Assembly (NCBI RefSeq): GCF_048565625.1
Contig: NZ_JBLZUR010000001.1
Coordinates: 134,141-198,140 of the forward strand
DNA length: 64,000 nucleotides
Reading direction: 5' to 3'
Source of the DNA: JBLZUR01 sp048565625
GTDB taxonomy: Bacteria > Pseudomonadota > Alphaproteobacteria > Sphingomonadales > Sphingomonadaceae
The notes under the pieces: generated by a model
Told to the model about the DNA's origin: nothing
Databases searched by the model: none
The model's input: only the letters and a program-made list of their open reading frames with translations
Part shown: positions 49,709-56,982 of the stretch, piece by piece
Numbering within the stretch: the first letter of the stretch is position 1
Layout of the letters: each line of letters starts with the position of its first letter
Translations under genes and position numbers: made by a program

Positions 49709-51633
49709 CAGGCTTCGACCACGAGCGGCGTGCCCGTCCCCTTCGCCTGGCACGCGAGCACATAGCCTTGCGCCTTGTCGGCGGGCGCAAGGCCGGATTC
49801 GACCTCCATCGTCACTTCGCCCTGCAGCAGCTTGACCACGCAGGCGCCGCATGTGCCCGCACGGCATGCATAGGGGATCTCGACGCCCGCGCCCTCGGCC
49901 GCCTCCAGCACGGTCTCGTCCGCGGGCAAGGCCGCCGACACCCCCGACACGGAGAAGGTCACCGTGCTCGGCGCCACCTCGGCGCTCGGGGCCGGCTTAT
50001 CCGCTGGCGGGGGCGCGGGCTTGACCTCGAGATCCTCGTGGTCGGCCGGCAGCGAGGCCGGACCGAACGCCTCGGTGTGCAGCTGCGCTTCGGGGACGCC
50101 GAGTTCCGCCAGCACGCCGCGCATCGCGCCCATCATCGCCGGCGGGCCGCACATATGGATGCGCCGGCTCGCGATCTCCGGCACCGCGGCCAGGATCATC
50201 TCGCGCGTGATCGGCCCTTCGGGGCCCATCCAGACGGTGCCGGGCGCGCGCTGCATCGCGGCGACGACATGGAGGTTGGGAAAACGGCGTTCGAGCCGCT
50301 CGAGCTCGTCGCGGAACACGAATTCCTCGGTCGACCGTGCGCCGTAGAAGAAGAAGATATCACCCTTCCACGCGGTGTCGGTGAGATAGCGCAGCACCGA
50401 CATCATCGGGGTGATGCCGACCCCGCCCGCGATCAGCACGATGCTCTGGGCATCCGTTCCCGTGAAGGTGAAGGCGCCGAACGGTCCGCTGACCTTCAGC
50501 AGATCGTCGGCGACGACCTTGTCGTGCAGGTATCGCGAGACCACGCCCTGCTCCTCGCGCTTGACCGTCAGTTCGACATAGGCCCGCTGGGTCGGCGAAG
50601 AGGCGATCGTGTAGGAACGGCGCGCGGTCTTGCCCGCTTCGGGCTCTACCTCGACCTGCAGGAACTGGCCCGGCAGGAAGTCGAACGGCAGCCGGTCGGC
50701 GGTCGGGTCCGCGAGCCGGAAGGTCAGCACGCTCGGCGTCTCTCGCACGATCTGGACCACGCGCAGCTGCCCCGCCCAGCTTTTGGGCTTGCGCAGCGAC
50801 GCCCCAGCGGGTGCGGCCGCATTGCTCGGCGCGAGCCCGGCGCTGTCGGCAACGGGTGCAGGCGCGGGCGCAGCCCTGGTAGCGGGAGGGGCAGCCTTCG
50901 GCTCCGGCTTTGCTGGAACCTTGGCGGTGGCGACACCGCCGGCGATCGCCCCGATCCGCCGCAGGCGGAAGATCTGCAGCGCGATAAGCGTGGCGCTCAC
51001 CAGCCCCAGGAACAGCATGAGAAGGAGGTGCGAGGGCGAGATGCCGAACCAGTGATCGGCATGGCCGGGCGCGGCCTGGTCGATGTCGAGCTGATCGCGC
51101 AGCCAGGCAAGCCCGACCTCCCGGGGCGGCTGCAAGCCTCCGATCGCGCCCTGCGCGGCGGTACCGGAGCGGAACAGGTCGGTCCCTTCGCGCATCCGGC
51201 GCGCCGCATCGAGCCGGGCCGAGACCGTTGTCGCACGCGCGCCGTCGGCCGAGGCGGCGTTGACCATCGACAGGCCCGTGCTTACCCGTTCCCCGGCCTG
51301 CGCAGCGACCCGCTGCCGGGCCGCTTCGTCGAGCGCGGGAAAGGCGAGCAACTGCGAAAAAAATGCGGTGCGGCGGGAATCGTGCCCATGTTCATTCTCG
51401 CCTTCGCCGTTGATCATGCGCTCCATCATAGAGTTCATCATCGAGGCCATATCGGAGGTGCCGACCTCGGGCTTTGCGGACATTGCGCCATCGGCCATCC
51501 CCGCACCGCCCGAAGTATCCCCATGATGTGCCGAATGGTCTTCGCCCTCCTGAGCGTGCACGCTCGCAGAGGGAAGGCTGAAAGCGAGCAACAACCCCAG
51601 ACCCGAAAGGCGAAGGCTGGTCCAAACGCACAT
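49708..51633 (-). CDS. Membrane-anchored FNR-type reductase fused to 2Fe-2S ferredoxin
   Basis: A 641-residue fusion: signal peptide (1-27), a His/Met-rich periplasmic part (about 28-200, GEDHSAHHGD, MASMMNSMMERM), one membrane helix (202-222), a Pro/Ala linker, an FNR reductase domain (about 288-520, flavin motif RRSYTIASS, nucleotide motif GGVGITPMMS, MCGPPAMM) and a C-terminal plant-type 2Fe-2S domain (CRAGTCGAC...C). It could draw electrons from NAD(P)H in the cytosol. It starts the tightly overlapping reductase/cytochrome set, 19 bp after a small lipoprotein gene. Confidence 0.88.
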   Translation of the reverse strand: MCVWTSLRLSGLGLLLAFSLPSASVHAQEGEDHSAHHGDTSGGAGMADGAMSAKPEVGTSDMASMMNSMMERMINGEGENEHGHDSRRTAFFSQLLAFPALDEAARQRVAAQAGERVSTGLSMVNAASADGARATTVSARLDAARRMREGTDLFRSGTAAQGAIGGLQPPREVGLAWLRDQLDIDQAAPGHADHWFGISPSHLLLMLFLGLVSATLIALQIFRLRRIGAIAGGVATAKVPAKPEPKAAPPATRAAPAPAPVADSAGLAPSNAAAPAGASLRKPKSWAGQLRVVQIVRETPSVLTFRLADPTADRLPFDFLPGQFLQVEVEPEAGKTARRSYTIASSPTQRAYVELTVKREEQGVVSRYLHDKVVADDLLKVSGPFGAFTFTGTDAQSIVLIAGGVGITPMMSVLRYLTDTAWKGDIFFFYGARSTEEFVFRDELERLERRFPNLHVVAAMQRAPGTVWMGPEGPITREMILAAVPEIASRRIHMCGPPAMMGAMRGVLAELGVPEAQLHTEAFGPASLPADHEDLEVKPAPPPADKPAPSAEVAPSTVTFSVSGVSAALPADETVLEAAEGAGVEIPYACRAGTCGACVVKLLQGEVTMEVESGLAPADKAQGYVLACQAKGTGTPLVVEA

Positions 51634-51652
51634 GTCGACCCCCTTCGCGCCC

Positions 51653-51970
51653 TTACATGTCCTTCATCGGCATCGCCGAATCCGCAGGCGCAGGCTCGGT
51701 CTTCGGAGCGCTGCTGTTCATGCCTCCCTGGCGCATCGCATCATGGTCCATGGCCTGCTGGTGATGCCGCTCCATCTCCTGTTCATTGGCCATGGCGTCC
51801 GAATGATCCATGCCGGCGGGATTTACGCTATCAGCGCCAGCCGCGGGTGCGGCGCTGTTGGCCGCAGCCGGCACCGTCTGATCGGTCTTGCGCTCACAGC
51901 CCGAAAGCGCCGCCATCGAGAGCAGGCTAACGCTGATTAGCGACAGTATGACTTTTCGATTTCCGACCAT
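51653..51970 (-). CDS. Small Met/His-rich lipoprotein
   Basis: A 105-residue lipoprotein: signal and lipobox LSGC (about residues 21-24), then an Ala/Pro-rich linker and a Met/His-rich tail (MDHSDAMANEQEMERHHQQAM, ending MPMKDM) likely to bind copper in the envelope. It is 19 bp upstream of the FNR fusion and belongs to the same operon. Confidence 0.75.
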   Translation of the reverse strand: MVGNRKVILSLISVSLLSMAALSGCERKTDQTVPAAANSAAPAAGADSVNPAGMDHSDAMANEQEMERHHQQAMDHDAMRQGGMNSSAPKTEPAPADSAMPMKDM

Positions 51971-52030
51971 TGCTTCTTCCTTTCGTACTGGAGGAATCTC
52001 CGGGTGGGCCCGAGCCACCCGGAGCAGGAA

Positions 52031-52252
52031 TCATTGTGCTTGGCGAAGAATCTTGCGGCACTGATCGTGCGACAGGTTCATGGGATTACGACCCTGCTGT
52101 TTCATCTCGCCATGGTCATGACGTGTCTGGAGACCCATATCGCCCTCCATGGCCCTACAGCTTTCGACCTGTGCGGAGGTAGGCGGCGTCGTCGCACAGG
52201 CGCCCAGAAGCAATGCTGGAACAATCCCAGCCACTATATGCATTCGTGTCAT
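52031..52252 (-). CDS. Small lipoprotein, first gene of the reductase operon
   Basis: A 73-residue lipoprotein with lipobox LGAC (about residues 16-19) and two further Cys (VESCRAMEGDMG, HDQCRKILRQAQ), plus HDHGEMKQQ. It is 60 bp upstream of the next lipoprotein. No family is recognised. Confidence 0.65.
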   Translation of the reverse strand: MTRMHIVAGIVPALLLGACATTPPTSAQVESCRAMEGDMGLQTRHDHGEMKQQGRNPMNLSHDQCRKILRQAQ

Positions 52253-52302
52253 GATAAATCCCCTTTTAATAATGGTGTTTGTTCTTCCTGCGAGGCTTGC
52301 TC

Positions 52303-52728
52303 TTATATCTTTCGGTGATCAGATCTCCGCCTTTCCGTGAGGAACGTGAGAATAGGGCAATCGGAAACAGGAACTTCGCCCGGGCACTCATCGGCAAGCA
52401 ATCGAAGCATGTCGCGAATATCGGACAGGCGCTTGAGCCGGACTTCGGCGTCCGTGATCTTGGCGAGCGTGATATCGAGCACGGCCTGCGCATGCGCGGT
52501 GTCCGATGCCCTGAGCGCCAGCAGCTGCCGGGCCTGATCGAGGGTGAAGCCAAGCTCCTGCGCCGAGCGGATGAAGTTGACGCGCTCGAGGTCCGTCGCG
52601 TCGTAGAGCCTGTAGCCCGCTGCCGTGCGCGCGGGCTCGCGCAGCAGGCCCATCCGCTCATAATAGCGGATCGTATCGCGGCCCACGCCTGCGGCCGCGG
52701 CCAGTTCGCCGATCTTGAAATTGCCCAT
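52303..52728 (-). CDS. MerR-family heavy-metal regulator, distinct from CueR
   Basis: A 141-residue MerR regulator (FKIGELAAAAGVGRDTIRYYERMGLL; dimer helix DITLAKITDAEVRLKRL) with a metal loop ECPGEVPVSDCPIL. Its two Cys are one residue further apart than in the CueR at 22.8 kb. Its own promoter carries a TGGACCATGGTCCA palindrome shared with sites at 22.1 and 53.3 kb, which suggests those genes form its regulon. The inducing metal is unknown. Confidence 0.85.
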   Translation of the reverse strand: MGNFKIGELAAAAGVGRDTIRYYERMGLLREPARTAAGYRLYDATDLERVNFIRSAQELGFTLDQARQLLALRASDTAHAQAVLDITLAKITDAEVRLKRLSDIRDMLRLLADECPGEVPVSDCPILTFLTERRRSDHRKI

Positions 52729-52741
52729 GTCATCCGCTCGA

Positions 52742-52772
52742 TCATGCCGGTTGGACCATGGTCCAGGGTCAA
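52742..52772 (-). promoter_or_regulatory. MerR-type promoter of the second regulator gene
   Basis: Minus strand: TTGACC (52772-52767), 19-bp spacer with the perfect palindrome TGGACCATGGTCCA (52752-52765), weak -10 GCATGA. It lies 14 bp before the regulator's ATG, consistent with autoregulation. Confidence 0.65.
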
Positions 52773-52871
52773 GCGGTTTCGCTTTGACCCCGAACGGTCT
52801 CCTCGTCGCCGGCGGCCCGCTGCCCCGACGCGTCGCATCAGGGCAGCCCGTGCCGCCGGGCCACCGGCTTG

Positions 52872-53228
52872 TCAGTTCTTGCGAAGCTCGACGATGTCGT
52901 GCTTGGCAGGCGTGCCGTCGGCGACGGACACGTGCGCGAAGTGATCGTCAAAGATATGGTCGATTGTCACATGGCCGACGAGCTGGCGGTGATAGGTCGG
53001 CGCCACGCCCTTGGACGGACCCGGATGGGTCACGACGCGATAGACCTCGAGCTTCTGGCCGACCTCGGCGCCATCGGCCTTGCCGATGCAGACGACCGTG
53101 CCGTTGCTGCCCGTGTCGACGATCGAGCCGCGCATGAACAGGCTGTGCCCGATGCCCTGGGCCATAGCGGGGACGGCAGCAAGCATCGAAATGCCGGCAA
53201 GCGCGACCATGAGAGTTTTTCTGACCAT
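52872..53228 (-). CDS. Small exported protein, paralogue of the 44.1-kb gene
   Basis: A 118-residue protein: signal peptide ending PAMAQ, then GIGHSLFMRGSIVDTG, CIGKADGAEVGQKLEVY, RQLVGHVTIDHIFDDHFAH and VADGTPAKHDIVEL. AGGAGG precedes ATG 53228. It differs from the 44.1-kb copy in an extra loop (THPGPSKGVAPTYH). A MerR-type promoter lies about 58 bp upstream. Function unknown; the expression signals suggest a metal-induced envelope protein. Confidence 0.78.
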   Translation of the reverse strand: MVRKTLMVALAGISMLAAVPAMAQGIGHSLFMRGSIVDTGSNGTVVCIGKADGAEVGQKLEVYRVVTHPGPSKGVAPTYHRQLVGHVTIDHIFDDHFAHVSVADGTPAKHDIVELRKN

Positions 53229-53285
53229 ATTCACCTCCTTGGATGGTAAGCCACCGCCCGGACTTTGCCGAGGGGAAGAGCGTCT

Positions 53286-53316
53286 CTTCAGGCTTGGGAC
53301 TACGGTCCCGGGTCCA
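53286..53316 (-). promoter_or_regulatory. MerR-type promoter of the 52.9-kb gene
   Basis: Minus strand: TGGACC, a 19-bp spacer holding GGGACCGTAGTCCC, then CTGAAG. The GGAC...GTCC dyad matches the sites at 22.1 and 52.75 kb. A TACGTATA sequence lies just upstream (near 53.33 kb). Confidence 0.58.
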
Positions 53317-53382
53317 GCCTCGATATACGTAGAGGCCGCAGCCGATCTTCTTCCCCGGGCCGGATCTTTATTGACGCGGAGT

Positions 53383-53400
53383 TGACGGAATCAGCCGTCA
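53383..53400. promoter_or_regulatory. Inverted repeat before the plus-strand cus region
   Basis: TGACGG and CCGTCA are perfect reverse complements around a 6-bp spacer. It lies between the divergent 52.9-kb and 53.5-kb genes and follows a TTGACG sequence, so it could be an operator for the rightward operon. Confidence 0.4.
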
Positions 53401-53471
53401 GCACTTCAAAATCCGCGCGGCGCGAGACTTTGGTTGGCTGCGCCCGCGAAACCCGCTAGATATCGAGGCCC

Positions 53472-53834
53472 GTGAAACGCCTGCTCGCCCTCCTGCTCGT
53501 CATCGGAGCGCTGTCCGGTCTCTTCGGAGCCCAGATGGCGGCCGCGCACAGCGTGCCGCAGGCGGCAGGCGCGCCGCTGGCCAAGGGCATGGATGCGGAC
53601 TGCATGGCGATGATGGCCAAGCAGCAGCCTGCGCCCAGCGAAAAGCCCTGCAAGGGCCTGACGCTCGATTGCATCGCCGCGATGGGGTGCGTGATCCCGC
53701 TGGTCGCAGCGGACCTGGCAGGCGGCGTTGCGCCTGCGCGTCTCTACGACGCGCCCAGCTTCTGGACGACCGACACGATATTGACCGGCAAGGCGGTTGC
53801 GCCCGAGCCGGATCCTCCCACCAGCCTTGCCTGA
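53472..53834 (+). CDS. Exported protein of unknown function
   Basis: A 120-residue protein starting at a GTG with GAGG upstream. Signal peptide ends MAAAH; the mature part has Met/Cys clusters (DADCMAMMAKQQ, CKGLTLDCIAAMGCVIPLVA) that could bind copper. It is the first rightward gene before the cus-type operon. I do not recognise a family. Confidence 0.65.
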   Translation: MKRLLALLLVIGALSGLFGAQMAAAHSVPQAAGAPLAKGMDADCMAMMAKQQPAPSEKPCKGLTLDCIAAMGCVIPLVAADLAGGVAPARLYDAPSFWTTDTILTGKAVAPEPDPPTSLA

Positions 53835-53911
53835 TTGAACGAGCACGGGCTGCGCGCATCGATCGATGCGTGCGCGCCCGGTTTCCTTCTTTTCAGTCAA
53901 AGGTTTTCGTG

Positions 53912-54169
53912 ATGATCAAACTGCTTCCGGCCGCCCTTGTGGCGGCCCTCAGTCTCGCCGCGCCTGCGCTTGCAACCGACGCGAGCCGCACGCCGCAAGG
54001 CCATTGGGAATGGCGGTCGGCGCCGCAATATGGTCCGCGGGCGACTGGCCCTGCGCGTGTCCGCATATGGGTGCCCGACAGCCGGGACATGGCCAGCTGC
54101 GATTGCGCGATGATGCAGGCAAGCGCCGCCGACTGCATGCGCGGCGCAGTCAGGTCGGACAAGGGCTAA
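53912..54169 (+). CDS. Small exported protein of unknown function
   Basis: An 85-residue protein with signal peptide (MIKLLPAALVAALSLAAPALA) and a short mature part with RTPQGHWEWRSAPQYGPR, WVPDSRDMASCDCAMM and a third Cys. It is 63 bp upstream of the outer-membrane efflux gene. The upstream open frame is not used because the signal peptide starts here. Confidence 0.65.
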   Translation: MIKLLPAALVAALSLAAPALATDASRTPQGHWEWRSAPQYGPRATGPARVRIWVPDSRDMASCDCAMMQASAADCMRGAVRSDKG

Positions 54170-54232
54170 ACCCGCTCCGGAGCGGCGCGTCACATCTTGG
54201 CGCGCCGCCTCTGTCATGAGGGGATGATATCC

Positions 54233-55495
54233 ATGATCATGATGCCGAGGCGCGCTGTGCGACGCCTGTTGCTCTCTATCGGTGCGACGCTTGCGAGCGC
54301 CTGGGCCGTGCCGGTGTCGGCCGGCCCGCTCACCTACGAGCAGGCAGTGAGGCTCGCTGCCGCCAACGCGCCAAGCCTCAAGGCGCGCGCGGCGGCGACA
54401 GCCGGCGCCCGCTCTTCGGCGGTCGCGGCCGATCGCCTGCCCGATCCGACGCTCGACCTGGGCCTGCAGAACTTCCCGGTGAGCGGCCCCAATGCCGGCA
54501 GCTTCACGCGCGACGATTTCACCATGGCGACGATCGGGTTCAGCCAGACCTTCCCCAATCTCGCCAAGCGCCATGCACGCGCCGCGCGCGCCGCGGCCGA
54601 TATCGGTATCGCCGAGGCGGGCGAGCTGGTCGAAGGCCGCAACGTGCGGCTCGAGACCGCCCTCGCCTGGGTCGATCTCTATTATGGAGAACGCCGGCTC
54701 CGGCAGCTCGACCTGCTCGATGCCAGCCTCGACGACCTGCAGAAGACCGTGACCGCACGCCTGGCGTCGGGCAGCGCGCGCCCGAGCCAGGCGCTCGAGC
54801 CCGACCAGCTCCGCGCCGCCATCGCCGATCGCCGCGCCGAGATGGCTGCGGTGGTGGCGCAGGCGCGGGCCCGGCTCGCGCGCTATACCGGCGACCCCGA
54901 CCCGCAGGCGACGGGCGACCCGCCGATGCTCGATGTCGATCCGATCCGGCTGCGGGCCGGGATCGATGCGCTTCCCGCCCTGCGCGCGCAGGACGCGCGG
55001 ATCGCAGTCGCCGAAGCGGACGTGCGTCTCGCGCGCGCCGACAAGCGCCCCGACTGGAAGGTCGGCGTCACCTATGGCCGGCGCGATCCCATGTACGGCG
55101 ACATGGCCTCGGTCGGCGTGTCGATCGACCTGCCGCTGTTCGCCGGCAAGCGCCAGAACCCCAGGATCGCTGCAAGCGAGAGCCTTGCGCAAGGGGGTCG
55201 GTTCGACCGCGAGGCGATCCGCCGCGAGCTGGTGGCGCAGCTCGACGCCGATCTCGCAGACCATGCCATGCATCTCTCCCGGTTGCGCAATGCCCGCGAG
55301 ACGCTGGTGCCACTCGCCAGGCACCGCGCCGAGCTCGACCGCGACAGCTATGGCGCCGGCAAGCTCGACCTTGGCGCCGCGCTGCTCACGACGCTCGGGC
55401 TCGCGGAGGCCGAGGTCGAGGCGCTCAACCGCGAAGCCGACGTCGCGCGCGACGCGGTCCGCATCACTATCACCTATGGGGAGGAGCGGCCATGA
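54233..55495 (+). CDS. cusC: Outer-membrane efflux protein, CusC/CzcC (TolC) family
   Basis: About 420 residues: signal peptide, then two repeats of the outer-membrane efflux fold (LTYEQAVRLAAANAPSLKAR; FSQTFPNLAKRHARAAR; DRDSYGAGKLDLGALL-type). It forms the trans-envelope exit duct of the RND pump. Several ATGs lie close together; 54233 has GAGGGG nine bases upstream. It overlaps cusB (ATGA). Confidence 0.88.
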   Translation: MIMMPRRAVRRLLLSIGATLASAWAVPVSAGPLTYEQAVRLAAANAPSLKARAAATAGARSSAVAADRLPDPTLDLGLQNFPVSGPNAGSFTRDDFTMATIGFSQTFPNLAKRHARAARAAADIGIAEAGELVEGRNVRLETALAWVDLYYGERRLRQLDLLDASLDDLQKTVTARLASGSARPSQALEPDQLRAAIADRRAEMAAVVAQARARLARYTGDPDPQATGDPPMLDVDPIRLRAGIDALPALRAQDARIAVAEADVRLARADKRPDWKVGVTYGRRDPMYGDMASVGVSIDLPLFAGKRQNPRIAASESLAQGGRFDREAIRRELVAQLDADLADHAMHLSRLRNARETLVPLARHRAELDRDSYGAGKLDLGAALLTTLGLAEAEVEALNREADVARDAVRITITYGEERP

Positions 55496-56982
55496 CGCTC
55501 GATAAATCCGCGCTGCGCTGGGGCGCATCGATCCTGGCTGTCGCGCTGCTGGCCGGCGGCACAGGCTATTGGGCTGGCCATCGCCAGGCACCGCAATCGG
55601 AGGCGACCACGCCCGCCGGGGCAGGCAAAGTCCTTTACTGGTACGATCCGATGTTCCCCAACCAGAAGTTCGACAAGCCCGGCAAGTCGCCCTTCATGGA
55701 TATGCAGCTCGTGCCGCGATACGCGGACGGAGGAAGCGCCGGCGCGGCCCCCACGGTCGCCGTCGATCCCGCCGCGCGGCAGAGCCTGGGATTGCGGGTC
55801 GTCGCGGCGAAGATGGGCAGCCTTGCCTCGGCCCTCGAGGTCACCGGCACGATCGACTTCAACCAGCGCGACGTCGCCGTCATCCAGGCGCGTTCGGGCG
55901 GGTTCGTGAGCCGCGTCTATGCGCGAGCGCCCGGGGACGTGGTCCGCGCCGGCGCGCCGATCGCGGACCTGCTCCTGCCCGAATGGGGCGGCGCGCAGAC
56001 CGAATATCTGAGCGTCAGGCGGCTCGGCAAGCCCGATCTCACCGCGGCCGCGCGCCAGCGGCTGCGGCTGATGGGCATGTCCGACGGCCTCATCGCCAGC
56101 GTCGAGCGGAGCGGTCGGCCGAACGGCGTGGTGACCATCACGACGCCGATCTCGGGCACGATCCAGACGCTCGACGCCCGTGCCGGCGTGACGCTCGCCA
56201 TGGGCCAGACGCTCGCCCAGGTAAGCGGGCTCGGCACCGTCTGGCTCAATGCCGCGGTGCCCGAAGCGCGCGCGGGCGATGTCCGGGTCGGCCAGAATGC
56301 CAGCGCCACGCTGGCGAGCTTCCCCGGCGAGCGCTTCGCCGGCCGGGTGATCGCGATCCTGCCGACGACGCAGGCCGACAGCCGCACGCTCACCGTGCGG
56401 ATCGAGCTGCCCAACCGGGACGGGCGGTTACGGCCGGGCATGTTCGCCAGCGTCGTGCTTGGCGGCGATGCCAAGCCGGCGCTGCTGGTGCCGAGCGAGG
56501 CGGTGATCCGCACGGGCAAGCGCACGCTCGTCATGCTCGCCGCAGGCGACGGGCGCTATCATCCCGCCGAGGTCCGCATCGGCCGCGAGGCGGGCGGTGA
56601 AACCGAGATCCTTGCCGGCCTGTCGCCCGGCGAGAAAGTCGTCGCCTCGGGGCAGTTCCTGATCGACTCCGAGGCGAGCCTGTCGGGAATCGAGGCGCGG
56701 CCGATCGGCGGCGGTGCGGCATCGGCGACCATCGCCGCGCCGAGGTCGAAAGCCACGCTGTACGAGACGACGGGCAAGATCGAGCGGCTCACGGCCAATG
56801 CGGTGACGCTCAGCCACGAACCGGTCCCCGCGCTCGACTGGCCCGCGATGACGATGACCTTCGCGCTCGCCGATCCGGGCATCGCGCGCGGCTTCAAGGC
56901 GGGCGACCGGGTTCGGTTCGGGTTCGACCGGCCCCCGGCGGGACCGACGCTGCGGCGTATGGCGAAGGTGGCGGGCCGATGA
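55492..56982 (+). CDS. cusB: RND periplasmic adaptor CusB with fused CusF-like domain
   Basis: A 496-residue adaptor. An N-terminal anchor is followed by a heavy-metal-binding motif (YWYDPMFPNQKFDKPGKSPF and MDMQLVPRY), lipoyl/hairpin/barrel regions (VIQARSGGFVSRVYARAPGD, ITTPISGTIQTLDARAGVT), and, from about residue 420, a CusF-like domain (LSHEPVPALDWPAMTMTF) normally encoded by a separate gene. So copper delivery may be built in. It overlaps both neighbours by 4 bp. Confidence 0.9.
   Translation: MTLDKSALRWGASILAVALLAGGTGYWAGHRQAPQSEATTPAGAGKVLYWYDPMFPNQKFDKPGKSPFMDMQLVPRYADGGSAGAAPTVAVDPAARQSLGLRVVAAKMGSLASALEVTGTIDFNQRDVAVIQARSGGFVSRVYARAPGDVVRAGAPIADLLLPEWGGAQTEYLSVRRLGKPDLTAAARQRLRLMGMSDGLIASVERSGRPNGVVTITTPISGTIQTLDARAGVTLAMGQTLAQVSGLGTVWLNAAVPEARAGDVRVGQNASATLASFPGERFAGRVIAILPTTQADSRTLTVRIELPNRDGRLRPGMFASVVLGGDAKPALLVPSEAVIRTGKRTLVMLAAGDGRYHPAEVRIGREAGGETEILAGLSPGEKVVASGQFLIDSEASLSGIEARPIGGGAASATIAAPRSKATLYETTGKIERLTANAVTLSHEPVPALDWPAMTMTFALADPGIARGFKAGDRVRFGFDRPPAGPTLRRMAKVAGR

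Noticed and set aside
49768..51930. 720-codon plus-strand open frame opposite the FNR fusion
   Set aside because: Arg/Gly/His-rich and motif-free, while the minus strand carries complete reductase and ferredoxin motifs.
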